Of a stretch of 64,000 nucleotides of DNA, positions 33,009 through 43,563 are shown one piece after another. The notes below the pieces were generated by a model, which searched no databases, was not told where the DNA came from, and was given only the letters and a program-made list of their open reading frames with translations. A program made the position numbers and the translations under genes. Numbering within the stretch: the first letter of the stretch is position 1; each line of letters begins with the position of its first letter. The stretch is from Rhynchopus sp. YZ270_cl-10. Taxonomy: Eukaryota; Euglenozoa; Diplonemea; Diplonemida; Diplonemidae. The stretch lies in assembly GCA_964035575.1 (NCBI GenBank), contig OZ037915.1, forward strand, positions 124,001 through 188,000. Reading direction: 5' to 3'.

Positions 33009-33701
33009 CTATTCAGTTCCTTCTGTGGCCTTCACCTCCTGCTTCATAGTGTCCTTCATTACAGTCACCCGTGCAGTAAGGGAGATTCTGCGACTGCTTG
33101 CAGGTATCACACCGTGGTAGTACGGCCAGTTGCGCATCGCAGATTGCATCATGAAGCTGAAGCCTTTTGTTTCTTTCGGCTGCACTTCCGGGGCAGCATC
33201 AGCCATGGTCAGGGAACTGCCTGGGCAGGAGTCGTTGCGCTGCCAGAATATTCCTTCCGAGGTGTCGCTGGGCTGCAGAACGACTCCAAACACAGAGTCG
33301 CCGAAGTGGTATGACTTGGCTGGGTCCTCTGCACGGTCGTAATGAGGCACGATACTGTCACCTTTGTTGTAGATCGTGATAATGATGTTGTCGATGTCCT
33401 CTGGTTTCGCTAGACGCCCCGCAGCCGCGTCAGACGAAGCAGCGTGGAAGATCTCAAACAGCTCCCCACGCAGCCTCAGAACCGCCTCAGGGGGTGCGAT
33501 CCACTCCCGCTCCCCCTTCTCCAGCGCAACAAAGCTCCAGCCGTAGTTGATCGTACTCCGCTGCGGCCGGTCTGCCTCGGTCCACCGGTGGAAGCCCTCC
33601 TCAGCAGATGCAACTGCAGCGAGCACGTCTGAGATGACATCGTCCGAGATGCTTCCTGTGTACAGACCACGTTCGTCAACCTGGACGCATGGTTCCGGCA
33701 T
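33009..33701 (-). CDS. AlkB-like Fe(II)/2-oxoglutarate dioxygenase
   Basis: 230 residues starting MPEPCVQVDE. The sequence shows NIIITIYNKGDSIVPHYDR, the AlkB-type stretch leading into the HxD iron ligands (about 118-120). A distal His follows in YYHGVIP (about 195), then RRISLTAR (about 203-210), which fits the RxNxTxR 2-oxoglutarate-binding motif of AlkB. The family removes alkyl groups from DNA or RNA bases by oxidative demethylation. Length and single domain match ALKBH-type enzymes, but I cannot assign a subfamily. Single exon, alone between spacers, same strand as all other host genes. An A- and C-rich leader precedes the start. Confidence 0.85.
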   Translation of the reverse strand: MPEPCVQVDERGLYTGSISDDVISDVLAAVASAEEGFHRWTEADRPQRSTINYGWSFVALEKGEREWIAPPEAVLRLRGELFEIFHAASSDAAAGRLAKPEDIDNIIITIYNKGDSIVPHYDRAEDPAKSYHFGDSVFGVVLQPSDTSEGIFWQRNDSCPGSSLTMADAAPEVQPKETKGFSFMMQSAMRNWPYYHGVIPASSRRISLTARVTVMKDTMKQEVKATEGTE

Positions 33702-36700
33702 GGTGTGGTTGTAGTGTGTTGTTGTTTGTCCCTCTGATGTGTGGTGTTTTTTTTTGAAATTTTTTGTGTCAACATAGTGGTACCGTAGGCTTCTTAGGGA
33801 TGTTGTATGGGGTTAAAAAAGCTGCGATTTGGTGTGATTCACCAAACCGATTCCCGGTGGTTTTGCTTCTCTCGAAGGTGCAGCTCTGGGAAGGGGGTAT
33901 AACCCACAACAGTTCTCCGTGGTTCTTCCGCGGGTTGTCCGTACCCTGAATCACAAGATTGGTGTAAAAAAAGGACGGTCAAAGTTGGGTGGGATGCCCA
34001 GAACCTTTAGTGGCGTGGCCACCCCAAAATTGCAGAAAAGAGCAGAAAGTAGCACAAAATAGCACCCCCTTTCAGCCACACCGTGTAGGTTTCAATATAA
34101 GGAGGGGCGTCGTATTGAGTTAGAAGGCTTGCGACCAATATTATTCGAAACAACACAGCAACAAAAGTTGACCTTTTTTGACAAAAAAAAACAGTTGTGG
34201 TTGTAAAGTATCCATTCATCAAATGAGTAGTAATTCAATAAGGGATAAAACAACGCATAACAACAACAAAGAAAAGAGAAAAAAGTTTGGGAAAAAAAAG
34301 ACAAGTAATTGCTATCGGGAGGGGGGGGGGAAACTGGGCGCCACCGTGGAACCCATTTTCGGGAAAAATTTTCCCCAAAAATCCGGGGTTGTAATATTGA
34401 CCATTTCCCTCTCGATTTCAAAAGACCGTACCACCGAACCCTACAAGGGGTCGAAGGAAGGTTTGTGGGAAGAAGGGATTGTGATATGAAAGTCGAAGCC
34501 TTGAAAGAAATGTATTGAACGAAAGAGTAGTTGAAAACATGCTCAGTCGGGGGGGTGGAACGTGAGTGGAAAAAAAAATATTGAAAGAACCGAAGGAGCC
34601 TCACATGGCACACATTGCACACCTTCAGAAAGGGTTTGTGTGGGAGGAAATGGGAAGACGATACATGATAAGGTATAGTAAAAGCAAACCACCTAATTTT
34701 TTGCCTTGAAAGTTGGTGGCGTTTTTTGGTAGTGCTAAATAGCTATTTAATACCAAAACACCACAAAAACATCACAAAATTTCAGGAAAAATCAGGCAAA
34801 CCAAAAAAAATCTGGTTTCATATACTTTCAAATCAAAGAAAGACAAAAAAAAAGACAAAGAAAGACAACGAGGAAGTACAAGGACAAAACGGGGTTTTTT
34901 TTGTTTGGTTAAAGACCTATATGGGCCTAAAGGCTTATAGGACAAACAGTTTGGCAGATGACCCTAAGCCTCTCTCTGCTAAACCAAAACGGGGGTGATA
35001 CCCCTTGATAGGAAGTTGCACGAGAAAAAGAAAACGTGCAAACACGAAAGAATAATAGCGAAAGAAAAGAAAAAACAATGATAATGTAGTAATTTGGGGA
35101 AAGAGAAAAACCTGATGTACATCTTGCGCACCTTATCTACAAAAGGAACTCCACGGCCAGGGAAAGCTGTTGCAAGACCACCCCCGACCACCTTTCTTAC
35201 AGCGTGCACCCTTGGGCCGCATCAAAAAATACTCGTGGCTGAGGCGTACTCGGGTACGCCTGAGCCCCGTCTCAGTGTGACTCGGGCCATTTTTTTCAGG
35301 CGTACTAGGCCTCGTTGCATTGTATGATTTGTCTTTAACTTTAATTTGAAAAATTGTTGGAGTAGTGTAGCTTGCCTACAGTTTGTGCAATCTCCACTGT
35401 CCAATTTTTGAAAATCACCTTTGCCATCTCTTGGTGCACATCGATCGGGCCTATTGGTAGCCGGCAGAAGCAGGAACTGGGAAACCTCGAGAATATCTCA
35501 AAGAGTCTTGGAGTTGAATGTATTTTGATACCTTTTCAAAAAAGTTGTTGATAAAAAAGAAAAGAAGAGTTTATAAGATGATCCTAAGCCTTTAGTGCTT
35601 AAGTCACCGTAGAAGAAAGTAGAGTTGAAATACAAAGCGGTGTACTGGGGGGGGTGGACACCCAACCATGCAGTCCTACATCCATTTTCGTGGTTTACAT
35701 CTGATAAGAAAAGAAACCTTCTCGCATACACTTTGATGCTGTAAGCAGATAGTGTGGAAAAAAAAATGGGGGAAAATTTTTTCTAAAAAAAAAAAAAAAC
35801 AAAGAATGTTGCTGAAAGGGAGGGGCGATTCGCACTTCTAGCGCACTTCTGCGCACTTTTTTTGCACCCCTCAACCTCCGTTCAGAGACACGAAAAAAAG
35901 GTATCAAAATGATCAGTTGAAAATATTCTTTAGGTTTTACACCACAGTTGCGCTGGTTTTTTTATGATTATTTAGGAAAGGAAAGCCTTTATAGTTTCTG
36001 TTGAAAGACCTTTTTGATTTTTGTAGCAGTAAATATAACATAAATCACCATTACGTATATTACAGGGTACGCGGGTATTACCAGGTTTTAAGAAATTCTC
36101 GATGGATAAATCGGGTTTTCTGTTCCTGGGAGCCACCGGGTTACCGCAGCAGGCAGGGAAAAAAAATGTTGTGAAGTGGAATCTTTGAAACCGAAAAAGC
36201 CTGGGGGGATCTAGTGAATTCTCTCCGACAACCATAGTGGTCATCAGAAATGGAGATACTACGGCCAATAAGGGTTTCCCCTTTGCCCAGTTTCTACTTT
36301 TACGGTTTGCTTTTTGTTTTTGTTTTTGTTTTTCATAAGGTGCATTCGCATGACATTTTGTCATGTTCGAAAAAAAATATGGAATCATTAATTTTTAAAA
36401 ATGGGTGTATTATGCGGGCCGCGTTATGTGTGAAATATTTAGCGTGAATAAAAGCGAAATGGTTGGGTTACCCAGGTCTGTTTTTTTTTAAATACTCAGG
36501 CAACATTCGCCAATTACAGGGAACATCAATCACGGGCAGCACCTTACACGGCACCCTGCCGAAAGTGCGGCTTTGGCGGCTTAATATTGACTAGCCAAAA
36601 AAAAACTGGAGGACTTCGTAAAAATAAGTCTTCGTTATCGCAAAGCTTTGTGTGTTGGCTTCGGAAACAAAGTCTCTCTCACATGGTCCAATCCACTTGG

Positions 36701-37911
36701 TGCGTGTCGGAATGATGTGCCCTCTGTGTCGTCTTAAAAACTGTCTTAAAAATCAACAAAAAGCTCTTGAAAGATGTCATCTGTCAAAAGTGAAACATGG
36801 CATTTGGTTTTACTCTACTTTCGAACAGAAAGTACAAAAAGGACACATAAAAGGATTGTTTCATTAGTGGTGCTCCGGGAGGGGGTCGATATTGACAGGT
36901 CGCTGACAGGTCACCAACAGGTCGTGGCACATCGCTGACAGGTCGTTGACCGACTTCCAAAAGCACCAATATACTAACTATTCTAATAGAGGGTGTAACG
37001 GGGTGCACTAAAAGGAGATAAAAAAAAAAGAAAAGCTTATAAGATGACCCTAAGCCTCTCGTGCTTAGTCACCTTGATAAAAGAAGAAGAACAAGATGAA
37101 TTATACCTCGCCTGCATGCACATCTTGATTGTTTACTACAGTAAAATGAATAAAAACAAAATCATTTCAAGTCTCTCTCGGGTCACCTTTTAAAAAAAAT
37201 GGCACTCATTTGGGAGGAGAAACATTTGAGAAACATTAGAAGGACACTACGTCATTTCGCGTAGACAAAAAAAAAGGAAGAAATAAAGTGTTTCTTTTTT
37301 GGAAAGAAAAAGAACAGAGAAAAAAACAACAACAATGACGGAATGATCGATGGTTCATAAGGGATAATGTGGTGGAAAGTTAACGTTTGTTGATGTGCGT
37401 AAAACCCGCCTCTGGGACGCACAACTGCCTGTTCTCGGTGAGATGAGGCTTGGCCACGATTCTCTTGAGGTGAGCTACCCTACCCGGAGGATTCTCTTAG
37501 TGGCATGTGAAACTCCGTTGGGGTTTGAAAGTTTGCTTTGTTTTGTTTTGTCTTTGTTTTTTGTTTTTGCTACTTTGAAAACTTGGTTGTATTAGTGTAG
37601 CCACCCTAGAGTGTGCTCCACTGTTTGCTACTTTACTTTACTCTGTGGGGTTGTCAAACCCTATCAAAACCCCCAGAGTGTTGCACCTGGGTGTGGGTGT
37701 GTTTACCTGGAGCAAAAAACAAAAAAAGGGGGCGTATTTTGAATAAAAAGGAACATCGTTGTGGTCTACTTCTAGTTTGTTTTTGGAGAGTTGGGAAAAT
37801 GAAATGTAAAAAAGAGAATGTAAAAAAAAAGTAAAAGTTGTGATAAGAATGAAGAAGAAAACAATATATGAAGAAGGTGGATGGGTGTCTGGTTTGTTTG
37901 CAGACAACTAA
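33702..37911. other. 4.2-kb gene-free mosaic of dispersed repeats
   Basis: No gene recognised. Copies of the hairpin motif CTAAGC-N7-GCTTAG or variants occur at about 34961, 35577 and 37044. The AAGTAGAGTTGAAATACAAA motif lies at about 35610 with an ATGCAGTCCTACATCCATTT copy at about 35668. A CGCCTCTGGGACGC motif is near 37408 and a TTGGTTGTATTAGTGTAG motif near 37582. The stretch about 36968-37010 looks like an unoccupied copy of the target sequence of hAT element 4. Confidence 0.6.
37044..37070. repeat. Dispersed stem-loop motif (type example)
   Basis: A 6-bp stem CTAAGC/GCTTAG encloses the 7-nt loop CTCTCGT and is followed by TCACC. Complete or variant copies lie near 180, 1190, 23314, 24120, 25011, 26037, 34961, 35577, 39703, 39993, 40262, 42419, 42879 and 43347, mostly preceded by AAGATGAnCC. 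All are on the plus strand and all are outside genes. Stem length, loop length, T in loop position 2 and CUC in positions 3-5 copy the geometry of a tRNA-Glu(CUC) anticodon arm, but no full tRNA surrounds them. Confidence 0.7.
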
Positions 37912-39365
37912 CACGGCATCCATAAGCCCTTACCAGGACCTACCCTCCGGAGGTAAAAATACCACCTCCCACCTCTTACATTAAGCCCTAAATTTTAAGG
38001 CACTCTAAAATTAAGGGCTTAATTTAAGGGCTTAAAAAGAGCTTACCAAGAGTGTACTAAGATCATTAGGGGTAGCTTTGGACCTCAGCAAATTAAAATG
38101 CGATAATTGTGAGTATACACAGTATACACAGTATACACAGTATACACAGTATACACAGTATACACAGTACAGTACAGTACAGTACAGTACAGTACAGTAC
38201 AGTACAGTACAGTACAGTACAGTACAGTACAGTACAGTACAGTACAGTACAGTACAGTACAGTACAGTACAGTACAGTACAGTACAGTACAGTACAGTAC
38301 AGTACAGTACAGTACAGTACAGTACAGTACAGTACAGTACAGTACAGTACAGTACAGTACAGTACAGTACAGTACAGTACAGTACAGTACAGTACAGTAC
38401 AGTACAGTACAGTACAGTACAGTACAGTACAGTACAGTACAGTACAGTACAGTACAGTACAGTACAGTACAGTACAGTACAGTACAGTACAGTACAGTAC
38501 AGTACAGTACAGTACAGTACAGTACAGTACAGTACAGTACAGTACAGTACAGTACAGTACAGTAAAAGGGCCGCCCGCCGCAGGCGGAAACTTTTATATG
38601 CCGTGCACTTTTCCAAGTGGTCTGAAGAGTGATCTGACCACATTGTCCCAGTATAACATACACCCAATAAATCCATTGGAGAAGGAATATTTCACGTTTG
38701 ACCACCACAGAATACAGGTTGCCAGCCACACCACTAAAGTACAAAAAACCCCTCAGAGTTAGTGAGAGCTAGTGAGAGTCTGTGAGAGCCTGTGAGAGTA
38801 CTGAGAGCTAGTGAAAAAATCTCTCCCCGTTCATAGATCACCCAGTCTAGCGTGGGTCCCACAGAAATGAAGTACAGATGCATTTTGCAACGGGTGTGTG
38901 TGTGCCTCAACCGCTTCAAAGTACCGATCCCACAGGATCCCGGGGACAAGATGCACTACAATATGGAGGACCACAAAGGCATGGGTAGGGGCTAGATTCG
39001 CTGTACAACAACGTACTCGCCATGCCGTATATAGTATACCTGCAGGCAAATGAAATTTCACTCATATTTTCGCAGGTGCACTTTTCCCAAGGTAAAATCC
39101 CTACCAAAAAAAAAACTCGCCCTCCAAAAATGGGCGAGTTTTTTCTACTCGCCCGCACAGTATGCCTAGGGTAAGTGCACTCTTGGTAAGCTCTTTTTAA
39201 GCCCTTAAATTAAGCCCTTAATTTCTTACTAAGCCCTTAGTAAGCTCTTAGTAAGAAACTAAGCCCTTAAATTAAGCCCTTAATTTTAGCTGATCCCAAA
39301 ATTAAGGGCTTAAAAAATTAAGAGGTGGAGCTCAAATCCCTTAGTAAGGGCTTATGGATGCCGTG
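37912..39365. mobile_element. Non-coding element with long inverted repeats and 6-bp target duplication
   Basis: Flanked by AACTAA (37906-37911 and 39366-39371). Ends are CACGGCATCCATAAGCCCTT, extending as imperfect inverted repeats of about 145-200 bp made of AAGCCCTTAA phrases and ending at CTTACCAAGAGTG. Length 1454 bp. There are no transposase-like frames. The centre carries the 9-bp then 5-bp satellite. The 6-bp duplication alone does not place it in a superfamily. Confidence 0.85.
38112..38564. repeat. (AGTATACAC)n passing into (AGTAC)n microsatellite
   Basis: About six copies of the 9-mer AGTATACAC run directly into about 80 copies of the 5-mer AGTAC, as if the pentamer arose by loss of TACAC-type internal sequence. 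Open frames of about 200 codons across it on both strands are artefacts of a 5-mer with no stop in several frames. Confidence 0.98.
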
Positions 39366-39371
39366 AACTAA

Positions 39372-41402
39372 AGAAAAGTGAAAAGAAAGGCAAACGTGTT
39401 GCTGGCACCTATTCGATGCAGGCACGTACAATAAAAGAGAATAAAGCAAGATGCGAGGAGAAAAAGGAATAAGTTGACTTGAAATACAAAAACCCTCTCA
39501 AAAAAAGAGCAACAAAAAGAAAGAAGTTGAAAGTGCAAAACGCCTCACCGTTCTTCGGCGGACGCAGGCCACAACACAAGAAAGAAGGGAAGGAGTATTG
39601 ATGCAGGCACACCCCCTCTGACTGACCCACTAATACGTTATGCCAGCCATACGGGATGAAAGCACAAATTTTTACAAAATAAAGAAAAAAGTTTATAAGA
39701 AGATCCTAAGCCTCGTGCTATGTCACCTTCTGAAATAAATAGGATAGGGTCATTGAGTGATAAAAATGAAGTGAGAAGGAAAACCCAAACAGGAGAGAGG
39801 TAAATGTAAGTGCAAAAAAACACCCTCAAGGATACTGTGCGGACAGCAAGGATTTGAGGAGAAGCACGGCAAAAAAAACAATAATAAAGTGAAGTTATTA
39901 TTGTTAATGCAGGCACCTCCGACTGACCCACTGTACGATGCCAGCCATCCGGATGAAAGCACAAAGTAATAAAACAAAGAAAAATTTTCAAAGATGAACC
40001 TAAGCCTCTCTCTTGCTCGGTCATCTTTTGACAAAATTAGAGAACAAAATTTGAATCCTTCCCAAACCCTTTCCCCCCTCATGCAAACGGAGGGTGGGTG
40101 GGTGGACATATAGGAGTATGAAGGGAGGATAGGGGTACGGGTTTGATGAGCATATAGTTGCTCTCGATTGTTGTGGCTTTTGTTGTGTCGTTGGGAAAAA
40201 ATGCAGGTAGAGCGTTTGGGGGAAAATGAACAGAAAAAGGAGGAGAAAAATTTTGATACGGTGAACCTAAAGCCTCATAGTAGTGCTTAGGGACCTTGAT
40301 TGAAAAGTGTTGATAATAATTATCAGTTTTGTATGAGCATGCCATTTTGTTTTGTTTTGTTTTGTTACTGTTGTACAGAAGATTCGTACTTACCGTATTC
40401 GTAAAAACGTTTGGCCGTAAAAAAGGTTGAACTTCCAGAAAAATCTTGAAAAGGTCGAACATTAGTACGGTCGATCATTTTTACGAATATGGTAATTACT
40501 TAGTATCTAGTAACTAACTAAGAGGTGAGGATTTTCAAAGAAAAACACCCCCGCCCAAAAGCGATGTTTTTTCTTGAAATACAAAACAAAATAAATAAAA
40601 CAAAAAATGATGAATCCAATCTCGTCGATGAATGTGCCTCTCTGTGCATACCTACCAGAAGAAACAGTTGGGAACATACTAAGAAAAGAGAAGTTGAAAG
40701 TGCACATGCCCTCTCACATGAGTTAAAAGCCTCTCTCTCTCTCTCGCTCTCTTCTCTCTCTGCACCCAATTTGTCCTGACTTCCTCTGAAGACTCTAAAA
40801 GAGTCTCGACGACGATGCAGGGAGCCTGTAGACTCCTTAACTACCAACCGAGCTTTTGAACTCAAAAAAGAAGCATTTCACCATAATATTATGCAATCAA
40901 ATTGATAGCAGAGGAGGAGGGGATCAATTCCCCAGAAATCAATTAAAAAAACCGCTCTGACGATTCCCCTACTACGACGGGGGGTGCACGGTGGAGTCCT
41001 CCCAAAATGGGCGGAAAAATGGGACCCTTTTGAGCGGACTCCACTATGTGTAAACCAAAAAAAAAAATAGAAAAATAATTAGGAAAGTAATCAAACGACC
41101 AAAAAAAGGGGGGAAGTAATAATGCTGTAGTTTGGTTATTATCACACAAAGACAGCAAAACGAGAAGTGAAAGGTTTCGAATGTGACACTATGCCAGCCA
41201 CAACATCTAAGAGAAAAGGGTTGACATAGTTTTGTTGTCATCTTCATTTTTGAAAATGTTTCGGCTGGAATGTAGTGCACCCATAGAGTGCATGGATGTC
41301 CGTACTCTTCCTTTTGTGGTATGCAAAAACATTTATTTTTTTGAAAAATTGTTGGAGTAGTGTAGTTGCCTCGGTTGTGTTGCCACAGTTGTGCAATCTC
41401 CA
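39372..41402. other. Gene-free repeat mosaic
   Basis: No gene seen. Contains dispersed hairpin motifs near 39703, 39993 and 40262, an AAAACGCCTCACCG motif near 39537, the second 100-bp MITE, and a CT-rich microsatellite (about 40732-40765). Confidence 0.6.
40392..40493. mobile_element. About 100-bp MITE, copy 2
   Basis: Ends ACCGTATTCGTAAAAA and TTTTTACGAATATGGT; shares GAAAAGGTCGAACATTA and TACGGTCGAT with 21145-21246. Confidence 0.7.
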
Positions 41403-42157
41403 CAGTGCTCTCAAGATCCTCCACGTAGGGGAGGATATTTCCTCCAGGGGCTTTTTTTTTTTTTTTTCAGGCTTTTTTGGTGGAGGATTTCCTCCATTTT
41501 TTTTTTTTTTTGGCGGGCTCGGGTGGAGGATTATCCTCCTAGGGGTTTTATAGTGGGGAGTCACTTTGTCTCCCCCGAGGGAGCCAATATTTTCCCGAGC
41601 CTGTATGCACCGTCCAGGGCTGCACCTTAAAAATAATTTGATTGCGGCGCCATTTTCATTTTTTGCTACTCAAAAAAAGGGTTCGTTGAGTGATTCTGTA
41701 GTGTAAAAGGAAGCATTTTTACACCGTACCCCAATTTTTTTTCGCCTGCGGCGCCATTTATATTATTTTTTTGCTCCGCAAAAAAATAGTTGGCAATGTC
41801 TTTGGATACCCTTGTATTTTACAGCCAAAAAATGCAACGTGACCAAAGCTGCAAAATTTTTGCCATTTAAAAAAAATTACCCGCCGTTGCATCAGCCCCT
41901 GCTTCTGGAAGACGTATTGGTTTTGTACGGTTCGTGGAGCGTACGGTGCAAGAGAAAGGATTAGATTTCCGTTTTTTGTTATCTCGCAAAATTGACCCGC
42001 CTCTCCGCTCTGTGGCTGTCAGGGAGGCGCGCGCGAAGCGCGCGACGACCGCTTGTTGCGGGGGAAAAATTTTTTTTTGGGGGGTGTTTTTTGCAAAAAA
42101 CGAATCCTCCTCATTTCGAAAATTCTGCTTTTTTCGTGGAGGATCTTGAGAGCCCTG
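41403..42157. mobile_element. Non-autonomous hAT element 2 (755 bp)
   Basis: 8-bp target-site duplication AATCTCCA (41395-41402 and 42158-42165). Terminal inverted repeats are CAGTGCTCTCAAGATCCTCC on one side and CAGGGCTCTCAAGATCCTCC on the other. No coding frame. It contains a GCGCGCGAAGCGCGC palindrome (about 42028-42042), a block that also occurs inverted in hAT element 4 near 61690-61730. Confidence 0.9.
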
Positions 42158-42165
42158 AATCTCCA

Positions 42166-43563
42166 CTGTCTTTTTTTTTTTTTGAAAACTTTTGAAAAAA
42201 ATTTTGCCAACTGCGGCAAAAACATCAGATGGGGGTTCCACACCTGCAGACCAAATCTTGGGTCTGTGTTACTCGAAAGAGAAAATAATGGCCTTTTTTT
42301 GGCCAACCTAAGTACCGTTGCAACATGTGTACGCATATTAGGTACTTTGCATTTTTTTTGTCTCGTGCAAAAGAAGAGCACGTAAGGAGAAATGAGGAAA
42401 AGAAAATATTGATAAAAATGAACCTAAGCCTCTCTGTGCTTCGTCAAACAAGAGAGTAATTTCAGAGAAAAAGAGCGCCTCAATGGGTGTAGGAGGGGAT
42501 AAATAGTTTACTAAAAAGCAACAAAAAAAAAGTTGACTTGATATACAACAGTCCTCTCGTGAACAGTGTACCTGGCTACAATGACCGGCTGTACCGGGGG
42601 GGTGGATCCCAACCATGCAGTCCTACATCGATTTCGTACGAAAAAAAAAGGCTAAAATATGCAAACCTGCCTGTCTATCGTGTACAAGTAAAATAAATGT
42701 ACAACGAAGACACCCCCAAAAGTTACTTCGGGGGTCTGAAGTTGATCGAATCAAGTCTAATTTTGAGTTTTCTTTTTCTTTGAAAACTTGGTTGTATTAG
42801 TGATTAGTGTAGACACCCGAGGATGAACTCCACTATTTTCTTTTTTTTTGGGCGAGAAAAAAAGAATAGTTGTAAGATGACCCTCAGCCTCTCGTGCTTA
42901 GTCACCTTGACCACATTCGTTATCGAGGAGCAACAGCTGCAAAAAGGGGGTCAGGAAGAAGAGGATCGTCACCGAAGTTGAGAGTAGGCATTTTGACACT
43001 CCGCGGGTTTCATCGAACCACAGAGTGTTTGCACTTCGGGAGCTGCCAGGGTTGTTGACATACAGGGAATGAAAAATAGGAAAACAAATGAGCACAACTG
43101 GGAGAACGTTTAAAATTGCACACAACACCAACACAACATGCATCGGCAAAGAAAAATCATCGCCTTCATATCAGAAGCACAATGATGCAGCGAACTAGAG
43201 CTTGGGTAAAGCAATTAAAAAAAAAAAGAAAAGTTTTTTCATCATAATATTAGGCAATCAATAAATTGATAGCATATGGTGAGGGATCAACAAAAAAGTT
43301 CCCATCTTTCTTTGTATGTCGTGTGTTTTGCAACAGTTTATAAGATGATCTAAGCCTTCTTGTGCTCTCTGCCACCTTCTGAAATAAGGATAGGGTCATT
43401 GAGTGATAAAAATGAAGTGAAGGAAAAATCAACAAAAGTCTTGAAATACAACAGCCCCTCTCGTAACGGTGCATCTAAAAAGCAAAAACAAGAAGTATAA
43501 TTTATGCATCTCACTGCTGGGGGGGTTCTTCTTTTTGCGTCTATGTTCTCTTCCTTTCTCTCC
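42166..43563. other. Gene-free repeat mosaic
   Basis: No gene seen. In order it carries TTGATATACAACAGTCCTCT (about 42540), GGGTGGATCCCAACCATGCA (about 42600), TTGGTTGTATTAGTGATTAG (about 42788), and hairpin motifs near 42419, 42879 and 43347. The recurring order suggests remains of one larger repeat family. Confidence 0.6.

Noticed and set aside
38112-38564. CRISPR-like array
   Set aside because: Units are contiguous 9-mers and 5-mers with no spacers, in a eukaryotic setting.
38032-38762. Open frames of 180-220 codons on both strands around 38.1-38.7 kb, and similar frames at 63.2-63.8 kb
   Set aside because: Microsatellites whose units contain no stop in several frames.
37912-39365. Assignment of the AACTAA-flanked element to a large virus-like DNA element family on the basis of a 6-bp duplication
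   Set aside because: Only 1.45 kb, no coding frame, ends do not match; the duplication size alone is not evidence.
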